A stretch of 64,000 nt of DNA from a virus (IMGVR_UViG_3300036715_001865:124001-188000); one strand, 5' to 3'. Shown: positions 7,930 through 16,449, numbered from the stretch's first letter. A program made the numbers and translations. The notes: a model not told the origin generated them from the sequence alone.

Positions 7930-8375
7930 ACTAATATTGCTCCCAACCGTTGAACTGTTAATGGAATGTTTCGAGTGTCGCTATACAACAGCAACGAGAG
8001 GTCTTGGTCAAAAAATACCTTTTCGGCCCGTAATCCTGCCAACGAAAATCCATCTATCATTCTAGTGATTGAAACAAACTTAAATACTTGGTGTTCAGTT
8101 GTAACAGTCAGTTTTACCATACAATAAGTAATAGGTGTGTTACCATCGCTAATCAACAAATCGATGAACTCCGCCATAACTCTTTTAGCATCCTGTGAGT
8201 TTTTCCCCACATATAGGCGGGTCACTCCTCTATTTCCAACCCACACTTCACCTAACATGAGGTACAGGAATGCAGTGGTAATTCTTCTGCGACGGTGCTG
8301 ATAGCTTGAAAACGTGCCATTTAAAATGTGTGCCGTAGCAGTGTGCAACGTGTCAATATCCAACTCTCTAATCAT
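7926..8375 (-). CDS. Hypothetical protein
   Basis: A 149-residue protein (MIRELDIDTLHTATAHILNG) with 4-bp overlaps to both the DNA ligase gene and the DHFR gene, so it is tightly coupled to DNA metabolism genes. Mixed alpha/beta composition; no motif I recognise. Confidence 0.65.
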   Translation of the reverse strand: MIRELDIDTLHTATAHILNGTFSSYQHRRRRITTAFLYLMLGEVWVGNRGVTRLYVGKNSQDAKRVMAEFIDLLISDGNTPITYCMVKLTVTTEHQVFKFVSITRMIDGFSLAGLRAEKVFFDQDLSLLLYSDTRNIPLTVQRLGAILV

Positions 8376-10333
8376 AACATCTCCTTAATATCCGAAATAC
8401 CTACAATTGGTATATTCAATTCCCGAGCTTTATCCAACTTACTAGAAGCCCCATCTGGATTATTAGTAACTACTAAACTGGTTTTTGAACTAATAGAGCT
8501 ACCAATTTTTCCACCAGCCTGTTCAATTAATTTTTGCAAATTAGCATCACGAAATCCAGTAAACACTACAATTTTTCCACTAAAATTACCAGAAGCAGGT
8601 GGCATATATGGTGCAATCACTACTACTTTTTGTACTTCTCTTAAAAAATTTAAAAATTGTGGATATCCTGTTTGCACTTTTGTGGCTGTTTTGTGTTCAA
8701 ATCCTTTAACATCTAGGATTTTACTGTAACTTTCACACAGTGACATATCTCCATTGAATGCATCATACAGAGCTTTCATTTTCCGAACTCCAACTCCTCT
8801 ACCAAATGCGTTATGAGCACCCATCAATAGATATAATGGGATATTGGTTAATTTTTCACGGAGGCCATTGAAAATCTTTTTTGCATTTACTTTTGAGTTT
8901 AGTAAACTACTTAAATCTTCTTGGGTCAACATAATAACACTTTCAGGTGTTTCAAATCCCATATCAAATATTTTTTGTAGATTACCTTCGCCTAAGTGAG
9001 GTGCTTTAATGGCATCAAAAAAGTCAACTAATTGTCCATATAATGCCTCTTTACTGTTAGCATCGTCCAACACCAAATCAACACCAGTTTCTGTCCAATG
9101 AGTATATCCATATTGGAGAGTCTTCTCAGTAAACCATTCATCATAATCAGCTACTGTTGATGGATGCAAAACTTCCATAATAAATGGCACAACATCACCA
9201 CTTCTGGTTACTTTTACTTTAGACCCTGGACCAATTTTGTTTTCACAAATAAACTTCATATTGAAGCCTGTTGCCCACGTAACTGTTACTCCAACCAATT
9301 CAACTGGAGAAATTTCCACTCTTGGTTTTAGATAACCATGTTTACTAATGTTGATTTCGACGTCCACAACAGTAGCAATTACAACATTGGAGGCATCTGT
9401 AATTTTATATTTGATTGCGTATGCTGGATTCAAAGTAGAGCTGGTTGGATTCATTTCAGCACGTTTGGCAGCTGAATCAACTTCCAGTACAATACCATCT
9501 AACTCATATGCAGAATATTGTTTCCGGTTTTTAACTTCTGCAACTAACAGACCATCATTAATGTTATCCAATTTCCAACGGCGGTAGGATACAACATTAA
9601 AACCTAACTCTTCCAGTAACTGAAGCTGTGCTGTTTTTCCTAATTTGGAACCTACTATTTCGTAGACAACAAAATCAACATATTGATATACACCAACTGG
9701 ATTAACACTAGCATTCATTAAACCAGATACCATATTTCGGGCATTTTTATATGGTGTTCCATTTCTTGTTTTTAAAGTTTTGATAATTGGAAAGTTTCTA
9801 ATTGAAATAATGTTCTCACCACGGACAGCTAACGGCTGCCCATTGTGGTTGATTTTCTTAGGAACAGATGGCATTTGTGATAAATGTCTGGAAATGTCGG
9901 CACCTTGTGTACCATTTCCTCTACTATAACCTATTTGAAAATTACCATCTGCATCATATACAACAAGACCACTAGTGCCATCTAATTTATCAGATTCCAC
10001 AGCACTATATGACTCTAGGCTCCACTTTTTGACCCAAGCTTCAATTTCACCGTCATATACTTGGTCCAACGAGCCCATTTGGAATGGTAAAGTAACCTTT
10101 CCGCCACGGACATCACTACCAATGCCTAAGAAATAAGCATTGGTTGGATCAGTGTTTTTTGCATATTTAGATAGGGCATCATACTCACTATCTTCCATCA
10201 GAGGTTCTTCGTCATTGAAATATAACTCATCTGCTAATTCAAGTACGGATATGATTTGAGCGGTTGAATACCCACCAAATCCAATCTCAAAGAAAGCCGC
10301 CGCCAATAATTTACCTTCATCTGTAGTAATCAT
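8372..10333 (-). CDS. NAD+-dependent DNA ligase (LigA-like)
   Basis: A 653-residue ligase sealing nicks with NAD+. Lys116 in ESDKLDGTSG is the adenylated lysine of the KxDG motif. An OB-fold region (PGSKVKVTRSGDVVPF), HhH-like segments (IFDMGFETPESVIMLTQEDL) and a C-terminal BRCT domain (GKIVVFTGFRDANLQKLIEQAGGKIGS split over 575-605) follow. The Cys4 zinc finger of bacterial LigA is not evident between the OB and HhH regions, a plausible phage streamlining. T4 itself uses an ATP-dependent ligase, so this phage belongs to a different lineage or has swapped enzymes. Confidence 0.92.
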   Translation of the reverse strand: MITTDEGKLLAAAFFEIGFGGYSTAQIISVLELADELYFNDEEPLMEDSEYDALSKYAKNTDPTNAYFLGIGSDVRGGKVTLPFQMGSLDQVYDGEIEAWVKKWSLESYSAVESDKLDGTSGLVVYDADGNFQIGYSRGNGTQGADISRHLSQMPSVPKKINHNGQPLAVRGENIISIRNFPIIKTLKTRNGTPYKNARNMVSGLMNASVNPVGVYQYVDFVVYEIVGSKLGKTAQLQLLEELGFNVVSYRRWKLDNINDGLLVAEVKNRKQYSAYELDGIVLEVDSAAKRAEMNPTSSTLNPAYAIKYKITDASNVVIATVVDVEINISKHGYLKPRVEISPVELVGVTVTWATGFNMKFICENKIGPGSKVKVTRSGDVVPFIMEVLHPSTVADYDEWFTEKTLQYGYTHWTETGVDLVLDDANSKEALYGQLVDFFDAIKAPHLGEGNLQKIFDMGFETPESVIMLTQEDLSSLLNSKVNAKKIFNGLREKLTNIPLYLLMGAHNAFGRGVGVRKMKALYDAFNGDMSLCESYSKILDVKGFEHKTATKVQTGYPQFLNFLREVQKVVVIAPYMPPASGNFSGKIVVFTGFRDANLQKLIEQAGGKIGSSISSKTSLVVTNNPDGASSKLDKARELNIPIVGISDIKEML

Positions 10334-10362
10334 ATTTTTCTCCGTTATTCAATAATAATGAT

Positions 10363-10390
10363 ATTATATACGAATTTTAGTATTTGTCAA
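10363..10390 (-). promoter_or_regulatory. Sigma70-like promoter for ligase operon
   Basis: TTGACA (10390-10385), 16-nt spacer, TATAAT (10368-10363) on the minus strand, about 30 nt before the ligase ATG. Confidence 0.8.
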
Positions 10391-10416
10391 CTTAACGGGA
10401 ATCTAAATTATACAGC

Positions 10417-11280
10417 CTATACTGCTACGGTAGCTTTAATTGTAGGGTGACTTTCATAACCAATGATTTCGAAATCTTCAAATTTAAAATCATCAATATC
10501 ATTAATCGACCTATTAAACATAAATTTTGGTGATTTAAATGGAGTTCGAGATAACTGTTCAATACATTGATCTACGTGGTTTTCGTAGATATGAACATTA
10601 CCACCATTCCAAATCAATTCACCAGGGTTTAAACCGGTTACTTCTGCTAACATTCTCAACAATAATGAATACTGTACAACATTGAATGGAACACCCAAAA
10701 ATACATCACAGCTACGTTGATTTAATATCATTGAAAGTTCACCATCCACAACATTACACTGAAACGAATAATGACATGGGGGCAATTTCATATTTGACAA
10801 ATCACCAACATTCCATGCAGTTACAATCATTCTTCTATCTGTTGGATTGTGTAACAACTTATCAATCAAAATAGCAATTTGGTCAATCTCATACGACTTA
10901 AAAATAGGAGCACCATGTATCTCACTACTTTGAACATCCAGTTCATGAGTTAACCACCTTCTCCACTGGTATCCGTACACTGGCCCCAACTCTCCATGTT
11001 CATCTGCCCATTCGTCCCAAATACGAACATTATGGTCTTGTAAATATTTAATGTTGGTGCTACCAGTCAAGTACCATAACAATTCACGAACAATTGATCT
11101 GATGTGCATATGTTTTGTGGTCAATAGTGGAATACTACCATCTCTCAAATCAAAACACATTTGAGGACCAAAAATACTTTTGGTTCGAATTCCTGTTCTA
11201 TTTTGACTCCAAGTACCTTCAGTTAATACTCGTTGTACGAGGTGTAAATATTCCTTATCGTGAAACGATATTTCTTCCAT
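10417..11280 (-). CDS. thyA: Thymidylate synthase (ThyA)
   Basis: A 287-residue ThyA converting dUMP and methylene-tetrahydrofolate to dTMP and dihydrofolate. Cys169 in KLPPCHYSFQ is the catalytic nucleophile. RSCDVFLGVPFNVVQYSLL and the C-terminal TVAV complete the signature. DHFR, in the following operon, recycles its dihydrofolate product. Full length and intact. Confidence 0.96.
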   Translation of the reverse strand: MEEISFHDKEYLHLVQRVLTEGTWSQNRTGIRTKSIFGPQMCFDLRDGSIPLLTTKHMHIRSIVRELLWYLTGSTNIKYLQDHNVRIWDEWADEHGELGPVYGYQWRRWLTHELDVQSSEIHGAPIFKSYEIDQIAILIDKLLHNPTDRRMIVTAWNVGDLSNMKLPPCHYSFQCNVVDGELSMILNQRSCDVFLGVPFNVVQYSLLLRMLAEVTGLNPGELIWNGGNVHIYENHVDQCIEQLSRTPFKSPKFMFNRSINDIDDFKFEDFEIIGYESHPTIKATVAV

Positions 11281-11292
11281 GAAATCTCCTTT

Positions 11293-11475
11293 TTATTGTT
11301 CAACTACATACAGATCACTATCTCTAACCCATTTCTTCCATGACCCAACCATTCTATCTGATGGGGTGATTTCATACAAGGTGTCGATTTTTTTACTTGC
11401 TAATTCTTTAGCGGCCTTTTTTCCAGTTTTAATAACTTCCACCCCTTCGTATACGTATACAGGCTTATCATCCAT
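11293..11475 (-). CDS. Small hypothetical protein
   Basis: A 60-residue protein (MDDKPVYVYEGVEVIKTGKK) between thyA and the Thg1-like gene with gaps of about 12 bp. A compact two-strand/helix composition ends in VRDSDLYVVEQ. Unassigned. Confidence 0.6.
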   Translation of the reverse strand: MDDKPVYVYEGVEVIKTGKKAAKELASKKIDTLYEITPSDRMVGSWKKWVRDSDLYVVEQ

Positions 11476-11487
11476 CTAATTTTTTCC

Positions 11488-12240
11488 TTATGTTAAATAT
11501 TGTTCGATATAGTCCCGATCTTGTGTAAAAATCGGGATATTACGTTCTATTCCTTTTGTTTGTCGATCGCCACCTAGCCGCGTGGTATAGCAACTTCCTC
11601 TTTTTTTCCAGGTATGTAGATTGTTCCAATTTACACATTTTTCCAACATCAACATATCTTGCACCTGGCTTGTGTTTTTCTTATGCAATTGGTTATGACT
11701 GAAGTGGTGTTGTCCCAACATGTTTATTGAATTTCTTGTTGCATCCTGTTGTCTCCATACAAAATAATTGGCCACTTCAGACATGGGTACGTTAAATACT
11801 CTACTGTCAAATAATGCAAAATTTGCTGGAGTATATGGGATGTCTGGGAACAATTGTCCAATGTGGAAATTGAAATTAGCAGTTGCGATTGCTGCTGATA
11901 CTGATACAGTTTTCTGAATATTGCCACCGTACCAAGGGTCTGTTGTTAGTTTATCCCAATCACACAACAATATTGAAATTTCATCTGATTGTGTATACCC
12001 AAATTTAGCATTTTGAATTTGTGAACCTAATGCTTCCATAGTGAGACACATCGCTGTATGTAATTTTTCACTAAATGGATCATTGATCATACTAGGATCA
12101 TTTTCTTTGTTGATTTTTCTGGTATATGTATGGAACGCTTTACCATCTAACCTAATAATGGTAGCAGATCTACCTAAAAGAGAAGACTGAGTGGTCTTCT
12201 CATATTTCTTCATTCTGTCGCCCAATGTGTCCTTTGACAT
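11488..12240 (-). CDS. Thg1-like 3'-5' nucleotidyltransferase
   Basis: A 250-residue member of the Thg1 family, which adds nucleotides to the 5' end of tRNAs: G-1 on tRNA-His in Thg1, and templated repair of 5'-truncated or mismatched tRNAs in Thg1-like proteins. The metal-binding RLDGKAFHTYTR (D32) and YTQSDEISILL (D86, E87) motifs are clear, as are the later RQQDATRNSINM and LHxKNT segments (CNWNNLHTWKKRGSCY). The phage encodes a tRNA-His and several tRNAs with imperfect acceptor stems, which are candidate substrates. Which activity it has cannot be read from sequence. Confidence 0.88.
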   Translation of the reverse strand: MSKDTLGDRMKKYEKTTQSSLLGRSATIIRLDGKAFHTYTRKINKENDPSMINDPFSEKLHTAMCLTMEALGSQIQNAKFGYTQSDEISILLCDWDKLTTDPWYGGNIQKTVSVSAAIATANFNFHIGQLFPDIPYTPANFALFDSRVFNVPMSEVANYFVWRQQDATRNSINMLGQHHFSHNQLHKKNTSQVQDMLMLEKCVNWNNLHTWKKRGSCYTTRLGGDRQTKGIERNIPIFTQDRDYIEQYLT

Positions 12241-12270
12241 ACAAATCTCCTTATATTAAGCTGCAAATGT

Positions 12271-12299
12271 ATTATACGGAGATTATCTATCAATATCAA
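12271..12299 (-). promoter_or_regulatory. Sigma70-like promoter for Thg1-like gene
   Basis: TTGATA (12299-12294), 17-nt spacer, TATAAT (12276-12271) on the minus strand, about 30 nt upstream of the ATG. Confidence 0.75.
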
Positions 12300-12319
12300 C
12301 TGGTGGACTAATACATGGA

Positions 12320-13789
12320 TTAGCGCTTTCTTCTTCTAACACGGTTATTAACTAATGTTCCAGATGAAACTGCTGGATCTCCTGCTAGTTCATTCAAATA
12401 CTCTTCAACTGCTGTGTATCCATTATTGTTAGCATCACTGTTTCTATCACTACTATTATTTGGATTCAAAGAATGTGTTGTTTCCCAATCATCTGGCATT
12501 CCATCATGATCAGTATCAACAGAAGCAGTTCCTACAGCTAATGTGGGCCAATTATTTTGGTCTTGTCCTACAGTACCTGTTCCATTTATAATATCATCCA
12601 TTATACGAGAATCAATAATATCTCTAGTTGGTAATTTTGCTCCTGCACTTGGTAACACATTGGTTAAAACTAAACTTGTAGAATAGGTGGTTACAAATGG
12701 TGTGGTAACTGGTGAAGATAGTAAATTAATACCTGAATTGCCACCATAAATGTTACCTGGATTGAAGTCATTTACTGTTCCAGTTGGATATAGTGGAGAA
12801 TAGTTGCCAGTTATATAAATGCGAGTTTGTGAATCCACATCAAGTATTGTATTGTAACTACCAGCATCACCCAAATCTAATGGATTCTTTTTGTATACGT
12901 TGTTTACAAAATTAGCTTGGGTGGTATTAAAATTGACTGGATAAAGATTGGTAGCCTTTTGCATTCGGATGTTACCCGAATTATATGTTGGGTAATAGTA
13001 AATTACATTATTACGGAAGTCAAAAATACTAGGGTCATCTACACGAGGATTACGTTCTTGGTTGTGAGCAAATACTGTGTGATGAATGGATATAGATCTC
13101 GGATGAACGGTGTCAACACCAATATCACCACCAGCTAAAAATCCCATACTGTGAGAGCCTTTAGAGTGACCTGAAGTTGCTCCAGATGCAATAATACAGT
13201 TTTGAATAGTGACATCACTTACTGAGTCCCAAACTGTTGCATTCTGATCAACAGACCATTGAATAGACAAATGATCCAACACAACATTATAAACTCTGTT
13301 TGGGATATCCACACCCCACATTTCAACACCACTATTATAGTCACATGAGTTTAATCCTTTGGCAATACATGCATCACTACCTGGTCGAATTCTTAAATAT
13401 CGAATTACAACATCATGAGCCCCATCTTGAATATAGAATCCCCAATTTTTGATTTGGATACCATCCCCAGGAGCTGTTTGTCCTGCAATAGTAATATAAC
13501 TATGTGCTGCATTTATGATAATATCATTAGCTAATGATATAGTTCCACCTGTTTTGAATACAACAGTTCTTGCTCCTGTTATACCTTCAACACAGTTTCT
13601 AAGTGAACCAACTCCAGAATCGTCTAAATTGGTTACTTCACATATAACTCCACCTCTTCCTCCAACAGTCTGAGTACCATACCCTTCGGCAGTTGGAAAC
13701 GCTTTTGGAGGAATTGCGGAAGCAGGGGTAATAAAGGAAAATAGCAATAATGCTATTAAGGTTGAAGCAAATAAAGATAGTTTTTGCAT
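12320..13789 (-). CDS. Secreted pectate-lyase-like parallel beta-helix protein
   Basis: A 489-residue protein with a classic signal peptide (MQKLSLFASTLIALLLFSFI, cleavage after ASA near 26). The mature part opens with KAFPTAEGYGTQTVGGRGG and the CEVTNLDDSGVGSLRNCVE motif of polysaccharide-lyase family 1/beta-helix enzymes, followed by repeated rungs such as NVVLDHLSIQWSVDQN and SISIHHTVFAHNQERNPR. The C-terminus has an Asp-rich calcium-binding segment (DTDHDGMPDDWE). It is probably exported through Sec to degrade a polymer. A Sec signal is unexpected for a tail-spike, so it may act as an enzyme released by the infected host. A late-type box sits upstream. Confidence 0.8.
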   Translation of the reverse strand: MQKLSLFASTLIALLLFSFITPASAIPPKAFPTAEGYGTQTVGGRGGVICEVTNLDDSGVGSLRNCVEGITGARTVVFKTGGTISLANDIIINAAHSYITIAGQTAPGDGIQIKNWGFYIQDGAHDVVIRYLRIRPGSDACIAKGLNSCDYNSGVEMWGVDIPNRVYNVVLDHLSIQWSVDQNATVWDSVSDVTIQNCIIASGATSGHSKGSHSMGFLAGGDIGVDTVHPRSISIHHTVFAHNQERNPRVDDPSIFDFRNNVIYYYPTYNSGNIRMQKATNLYPVNFNTTQANFVNNVYKKNPLDLGDAGSYNTILDVDSQTRIYITGNYSPLYPTGTVNDFNPGNIYGGNSGINLLSSPVTTPFVTTYSTSLVLTNVLPSAGAKLPTRDIIDSRIMDDIINGTGTVGQDQNNWPTLAVGTASVDTDHDGMPDDWETTHSLNPNNSSDRNSDANNNGYTAVEEYLNELAGDPAVSSGTLVNNRVRRRKR

Positions 13790-13825
13790 AATAAATACCA
13801 GTTTTTAAATTGTCTGGTATTTATT
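13790..13825. repeat. 12-bp inverted repeat carrying opposed late-type boxes
   Basis: AATAAATACCAG (13790-13801) and its exact reverse complement (13814-13825) flank a 12-nt loop, ending one base before the lyase ATG. The distal arm supplies AATAAATA on the minus strand (13825-13818), a plausible late promoter for the lyase; the proximal arm is the mirror image and would fold onto the lyase start region if transcribed from further upstream. Confidence 0.7.
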
Positions 13826-13844
13826 ACTACTAACTTTACATCTA

Positions 13845-13940
13845 TTAATCCATATTGCTAATCTTATGAGTTTCTAAGATAGCTCGTTCAGTGTCGAGGT
13901 TTCTTGTAATGGCAGCTTCTGTGGTAAACTTATTTGGAAG
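13845..13940 (-). pseudogene. Orphan C-terminal remnant of a MazG-like NTP pyrophosphohydrolase
   Basis: On the minus strand 31 codons and a stop read LPNKFTTEAAITRNLDTERA then ILETHKISNMD. This aligns to the C-terminus of the intact gene at 14880-15461 (YPDKFTVDSAIHRDVDKERS then ILESYE), with about half the residues identical and no gaps. There is no start codon or upstream domain. It is the stranded 3' end of a homologous gene, separated from the intact copy by the GIY-YIG endonuclease gene. Confidence 0.8.
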
Positions 13941-13945
13941 AACTA

Positions 13946-13995
13946 GGAGACACTATCATAAATATCTTCACCAAATTAATAAGTGAGTAGTCTCC
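13946..13995 (+). promoter_or_regulatory. Start-site hairpin with internal late promoter (endonuclease control)
   Basis: GGAGAC (13946-13951) pairs with GTCTCC (13990-13995), which directly abuts the ATG; three more pairs (ACT/AGT) follow after one bulge. The late box CATAAATA lies in the loop (13957-13964). A long read-through RNA would hide the start region, while a late RNA starting inside the loop lacks the 5' arm. T4 homing endonucleases such as I-TevI and mobE use this design. Confidence 0.65.
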
Positions 13996-14889
13996 ATGCA
14001 GCAACAGTTTTATGTATATGAATTAATTGACCCAAGAACAAATATTCCGTTTTATGTGGGAAAGGGATGTGGCAATCGAATACACCAACACATATTAGAA
14101 GCTAACAAACCAAGAGATAAACAAGTTAATAAGTTTAAATGTGCAGTTATTAACAATATACTGAGCAACCATAGAGTGGTGGTTGAATCAATCATACAGG
14201 ATAAATTATCAGAACAACAAGCATTTGAGTTAGAAATAGAATTAATAGCTAAATACGGAAAAAGGTGGGATGGCACTGGATCATTAACCAACTTTCACGA
14301 TGGTGGAATAGGAGGAACTGGATATCCAAAAGAAATAGAACAATATAGCATAACAGGATCATTTATAAAATCCCACTCATCGATTACATTAGCAGCTATG
14401 GAGCATAATATTCATAAAAGCTCAATATGTGCGGCACTTAATGGGAGAACCTTGTTGGCTGGTGGATATAGATGGGGATATGTTGGAGATATATTAACAC
14501 CATATACCAACATGAAATATACTCCTGTATCTTGTTATAATATGGATGGAACCATTAGATGCAGCTTTAATAGTATTAAATCTGCAGCAAAAAGTTGTAA
14601 TATTATATACACCAATATTATTGATGCTATAGCTGGAAGGCACCATACTGCAGGTGGATATAGATGGGCGTACCTTGGGGAAATTCCAAATTCCATCCCA
14701 GATGGCTATAATATTCCAGGTACTAGAAAGTTTGCATGTTATGATAATAACATGCAACTAATAAAAGTGTATGATAATCTGGCAGATGCTGTATTAGAAA
14801 CTGGCGCAGTATCCTCTGGTATAGTAGATAGGTGCGCCGGCCGTGTTAAATATAAATCAGGGGGATTTTATTGGAAATATTATTCATAA
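13996..14889 (+). CDS. GIY-YIG homing endonuclease with NUMOD-type repeats
   Basis: A 297-residue free-standing nuclease. The N-terminal GIY-YIG domain is FYVYELIDPRTNIPFYVGKG with R of GNRIHQH and the later catalytic Glu region. Residues about 115-297 hold three NUMOD1-like DNA-binding units, each ending in a GGYRW/GGFYW motif (AGGYRWGYVG, AGGYRWAYLG, SGGFYWKYYS). Its last 10 bp overlap the tail-to-tail NTP-pyrophosphohydrolase gene, and it is flanked by a duplicated fragment of that gene, which marks it as a mobile insertion. Confidence 0.9.
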   Translation: MQQQFYVYELIDPRTNIPFYVGKGCGNRIHQHILEANKPRDKQVNKFKCAVINNILSNHRVVVESIIQDKLSEQQAFELEIELIAKYGKRWDGTGSLTNFHDGGIGGTGYPKEIEQYSITGSFIKSHSSITLAAMEHNIHKSSICAALNGRTLLAGGYRWGYVGDILTPYTNMKYTPVSCYNMDGTIRCSFNSIKSAAKSCNIIYTNIIDAIAGRHHTAGGYRWAYLGEIPNSIPDGYNIPGTRKFACYDNNMQLIKVYDNLADAVLETGAVSSGIVDRCAGRVKYKSGGFYWKYYS

Positions 14890-15461
14890 CTCTCCAAAAT
14901 AGACCGTTCCTTGTCCACATCACGGTGGATAGCACTATCTACTGTGAATTTATCTGGATATCTATGTCTAAGTTTTTCAAATCCCATATCTAATGTTTCA
15001 TTTAAGGATTTACCAAGTGCATCATGGCCTATTAAGATATACCACATAACATCAAACATCTCCTCCCTAACATTAACCTGATCGATATCAGTTCCATTTT
15101 CAACGGCTTTTACAATTGCCTCAATTAATTCAGTACTTTCAGTAGCAATACCAATTAAAGCATGAAACAATCTAGGGTCAATTGGAAGATCCACAACATT
15201 AGAAGTATTGGTAGTACTTGCTAATGCAGTATGTGTATTAATAACAGTTCCTAATTGAGAATTCCAACCGTTATTATCAATTGGTTTTCCATAAAACACA
15301 TTTTTCTTAATTGCATCTAACATATTACCAGCAGCAATAAACATTTGCATTACCTGTAATAATTTATCGTAGTCAGTATGAACTACTTCGAGGTGACTTT
15401 CAGTGCGAATAGCATCTTTGATATATTGAGCCAAATCCGTGGTATCTTGTGAATTATTCAT
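14880..15461 (-). CDS. MazG-like all-alpha NTP pyrophosphohydrolase
   Basis: A 193-residue protein with the E-x2-E-x2-E motif (ATESTELIEAIV) and the downstream EExxD (REEMFDVMWYI) that bind Mg in MazG/HisE-type enzymes hydrolysing (d)NTPs to (d)NMPs. It may clean the dNTP pool or lower the ppGpp/dNTP signals of stress. It has its own consensus promoter. Its 3' end overlaps the endonuclease gene, and a diverged copy of its C-terminus lies beyond that gene. Confidence 0.8.
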   Translation of the reverse strand: MNNSQDTTDLAQYIKDAIRTESHLEVVHTDYDKLLQVMQMFIAAGNMLDAIKKNVFYGKPIDNNGWNSQLGTVINTHTALASTTNTSNVVDLPIDPRLFHALIGIATESTELIEAIVKAVENGTDIDQVNVREEMFDVMWYILIGHDALGKSLNETLDMGFEKLRHRYPDKFTVDSAIHRDVDKERSILESYE

Positions 15462-15491
15462 ATAATCTCCTTTTGTATGAATTCATTACAT

Positions 15492-15520
15492 ATTATACAG
15501 ATGTTTTGTTTTAATGTCAA
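15492..15520 (-). promoter_or_regulatory. Consensus sigma70 promoter
   Basis: Perfect TTGACA (15520-15515), 17-nt spacer, perfect TATAAT (15497-15492) on the minus strand, driving the NTP pyrophosphohydrolase gene. Confidence 0.88.
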
Positions 15521-15617
15521 CGTAATGGTGTTTTTCAAAATACTTCAAACGTTAATATGATTATAGTATAATAAATGTTTACAAAATAAATAAACTCACA
15601 ATACCACTGGAGATTAT

Positions 15618-16361
15618 ATGAAAACACATTACCGTACTATATGGCTATCAGATATACACTTGGGAACGAGAGATTGTCAAGCTGATGCACTTTTAAATTT
15701 TCTAAAAGATACTGAATCAGATAATCTTATTTTGGTTGGCGATATTATTGACTTTTGGGCAATTAAGAGAACTCCATACTGGCCAACATCTCACAACACA
15801 ATTATACAAAAAGTTCTTAAAAAAGTAAGACACGGAACTAAAGTAATTTTCATCGCTGGAAATCATGACGAGTCCCTTAGAGAGCACGTAGGGTTATCAT
15901 TTGGTGGAGTGGAAATACATGAAAATTATACTCATACCCTCACAGATGGTAGAACAATATTTTGTGTACATGGTGACATTTATGATGTAATTACCAGATA
16001 CCATAGATGGTTGGCTATTTTAGGTGATGTTGGATACACTGGACTACTGTGGTTAAATCGAATTCAAAACAAAATCAGAGCTTCTATCGGGTTTGGACAT
16101 TGGTCTTTATCAGCATACGTTAAATCTCGAGTTAAGGACGCTGTTAGTTTTATTAGTGATTATGAAGCTAATGTGGTGAAAGAGGCTAAGCAATTAGGTG
16201 TAACAGGTGTGCTATGTGGACACATCCACCACGCAGAAATGCGAACAATTGATGGGGTTCTTTATTTAAATACAGGAGACTGGGTGGAAAGTTGCACTGC
16301 TATTGTGGAACATTTAGATGGTAGTTTGGAATTAATTAAATGGATGGAACATAACAGATGA
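15618..16361 (+). CDS. LpxH-like UDP-2,3-diacylglucosamine diphosphatase family phosphoesterase
   Basis: A 247-residue calcineurin-like enzyme of the COG2908/LpxH type. Metal ligands: SDIHLG (D12, H14), VGDIIDFW, IAGNHDE, VHGD and CGHIHHAE; the GDxxDFW motif and the R/K-rich helical cap are typical of the lipid A enzyme family. It would act at the inner membrane on a lipid-linked sugar. Its stop overlaps (ATGA) the ancestral start of the glycosyltransferase gene, now displaced by an endonuclease insertion, so the two were a coupled pair. A host-envelope modification role is inferred. An AATAAATA box at 15585-15592 may provide late expression. Confidence 0.8.
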   Translation: MKTHYRTIWLSDIHLGTRDCQADALLNFLKDTESDNLILVGDIIDFWAIKRTPYWPTSHNTIIQKVLKKVRHGTKVIFIAGNHDESLREHVGLSFGGVEIHENYTHTLTDGRTIFCVHGDIYDVITRYHRWLAILGDVGYTGLLWLNRIQNKIRASIGFGHWSLSAYVKSRVKDAVSFISDYEANVVKEAKQLGVTGVLCGHIHHAEMRTIDGVLYLNTGDWVESCTAIVEHLDGSLELIKWMEHNR

Positions 16362-16404
16362 AGATTTTCATGGCGTTCAAGGTACAGGAAACGGTCATAT
16401 CACA
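16358..16404 (+). pseudogene. Stranded 5' end of the glycosyltransferase gene
   Basis: ATGAAGATTTTC begins on the LpxH-like stop (ATGA overlap). After a 1-nt loss the next codons read GVQGTGNGHIT, matching AVNATGNGHIT of the intact glycosyltransferase (17613-18653) from its residue 6. Similarity ends abruptly there. It is the original 5' end, cut off by the endonuclease gene that follows; the gene now uses a second 5' end downstream of the insertion. Confidence 0.8.
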
Positions 16405-16413
16405 GTACTCCAT

Positions 16414-16421
16414 CATAAATA
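16414..16421 (+). promoter_or_regulatory. Late-type promoter CATAAATA
   Basis: CATAAATA 29-36 nt upstream of the PD-(D/E)XK endonuclease start. A small TACCA/TGGTA stem-loop lies between box and ATG. This is the same box form as before the GIY-YIG gene. Confidence 0.5.
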
Positions 16422-16449
16422 CTAATACCAAAACAATTATGGTAATATT

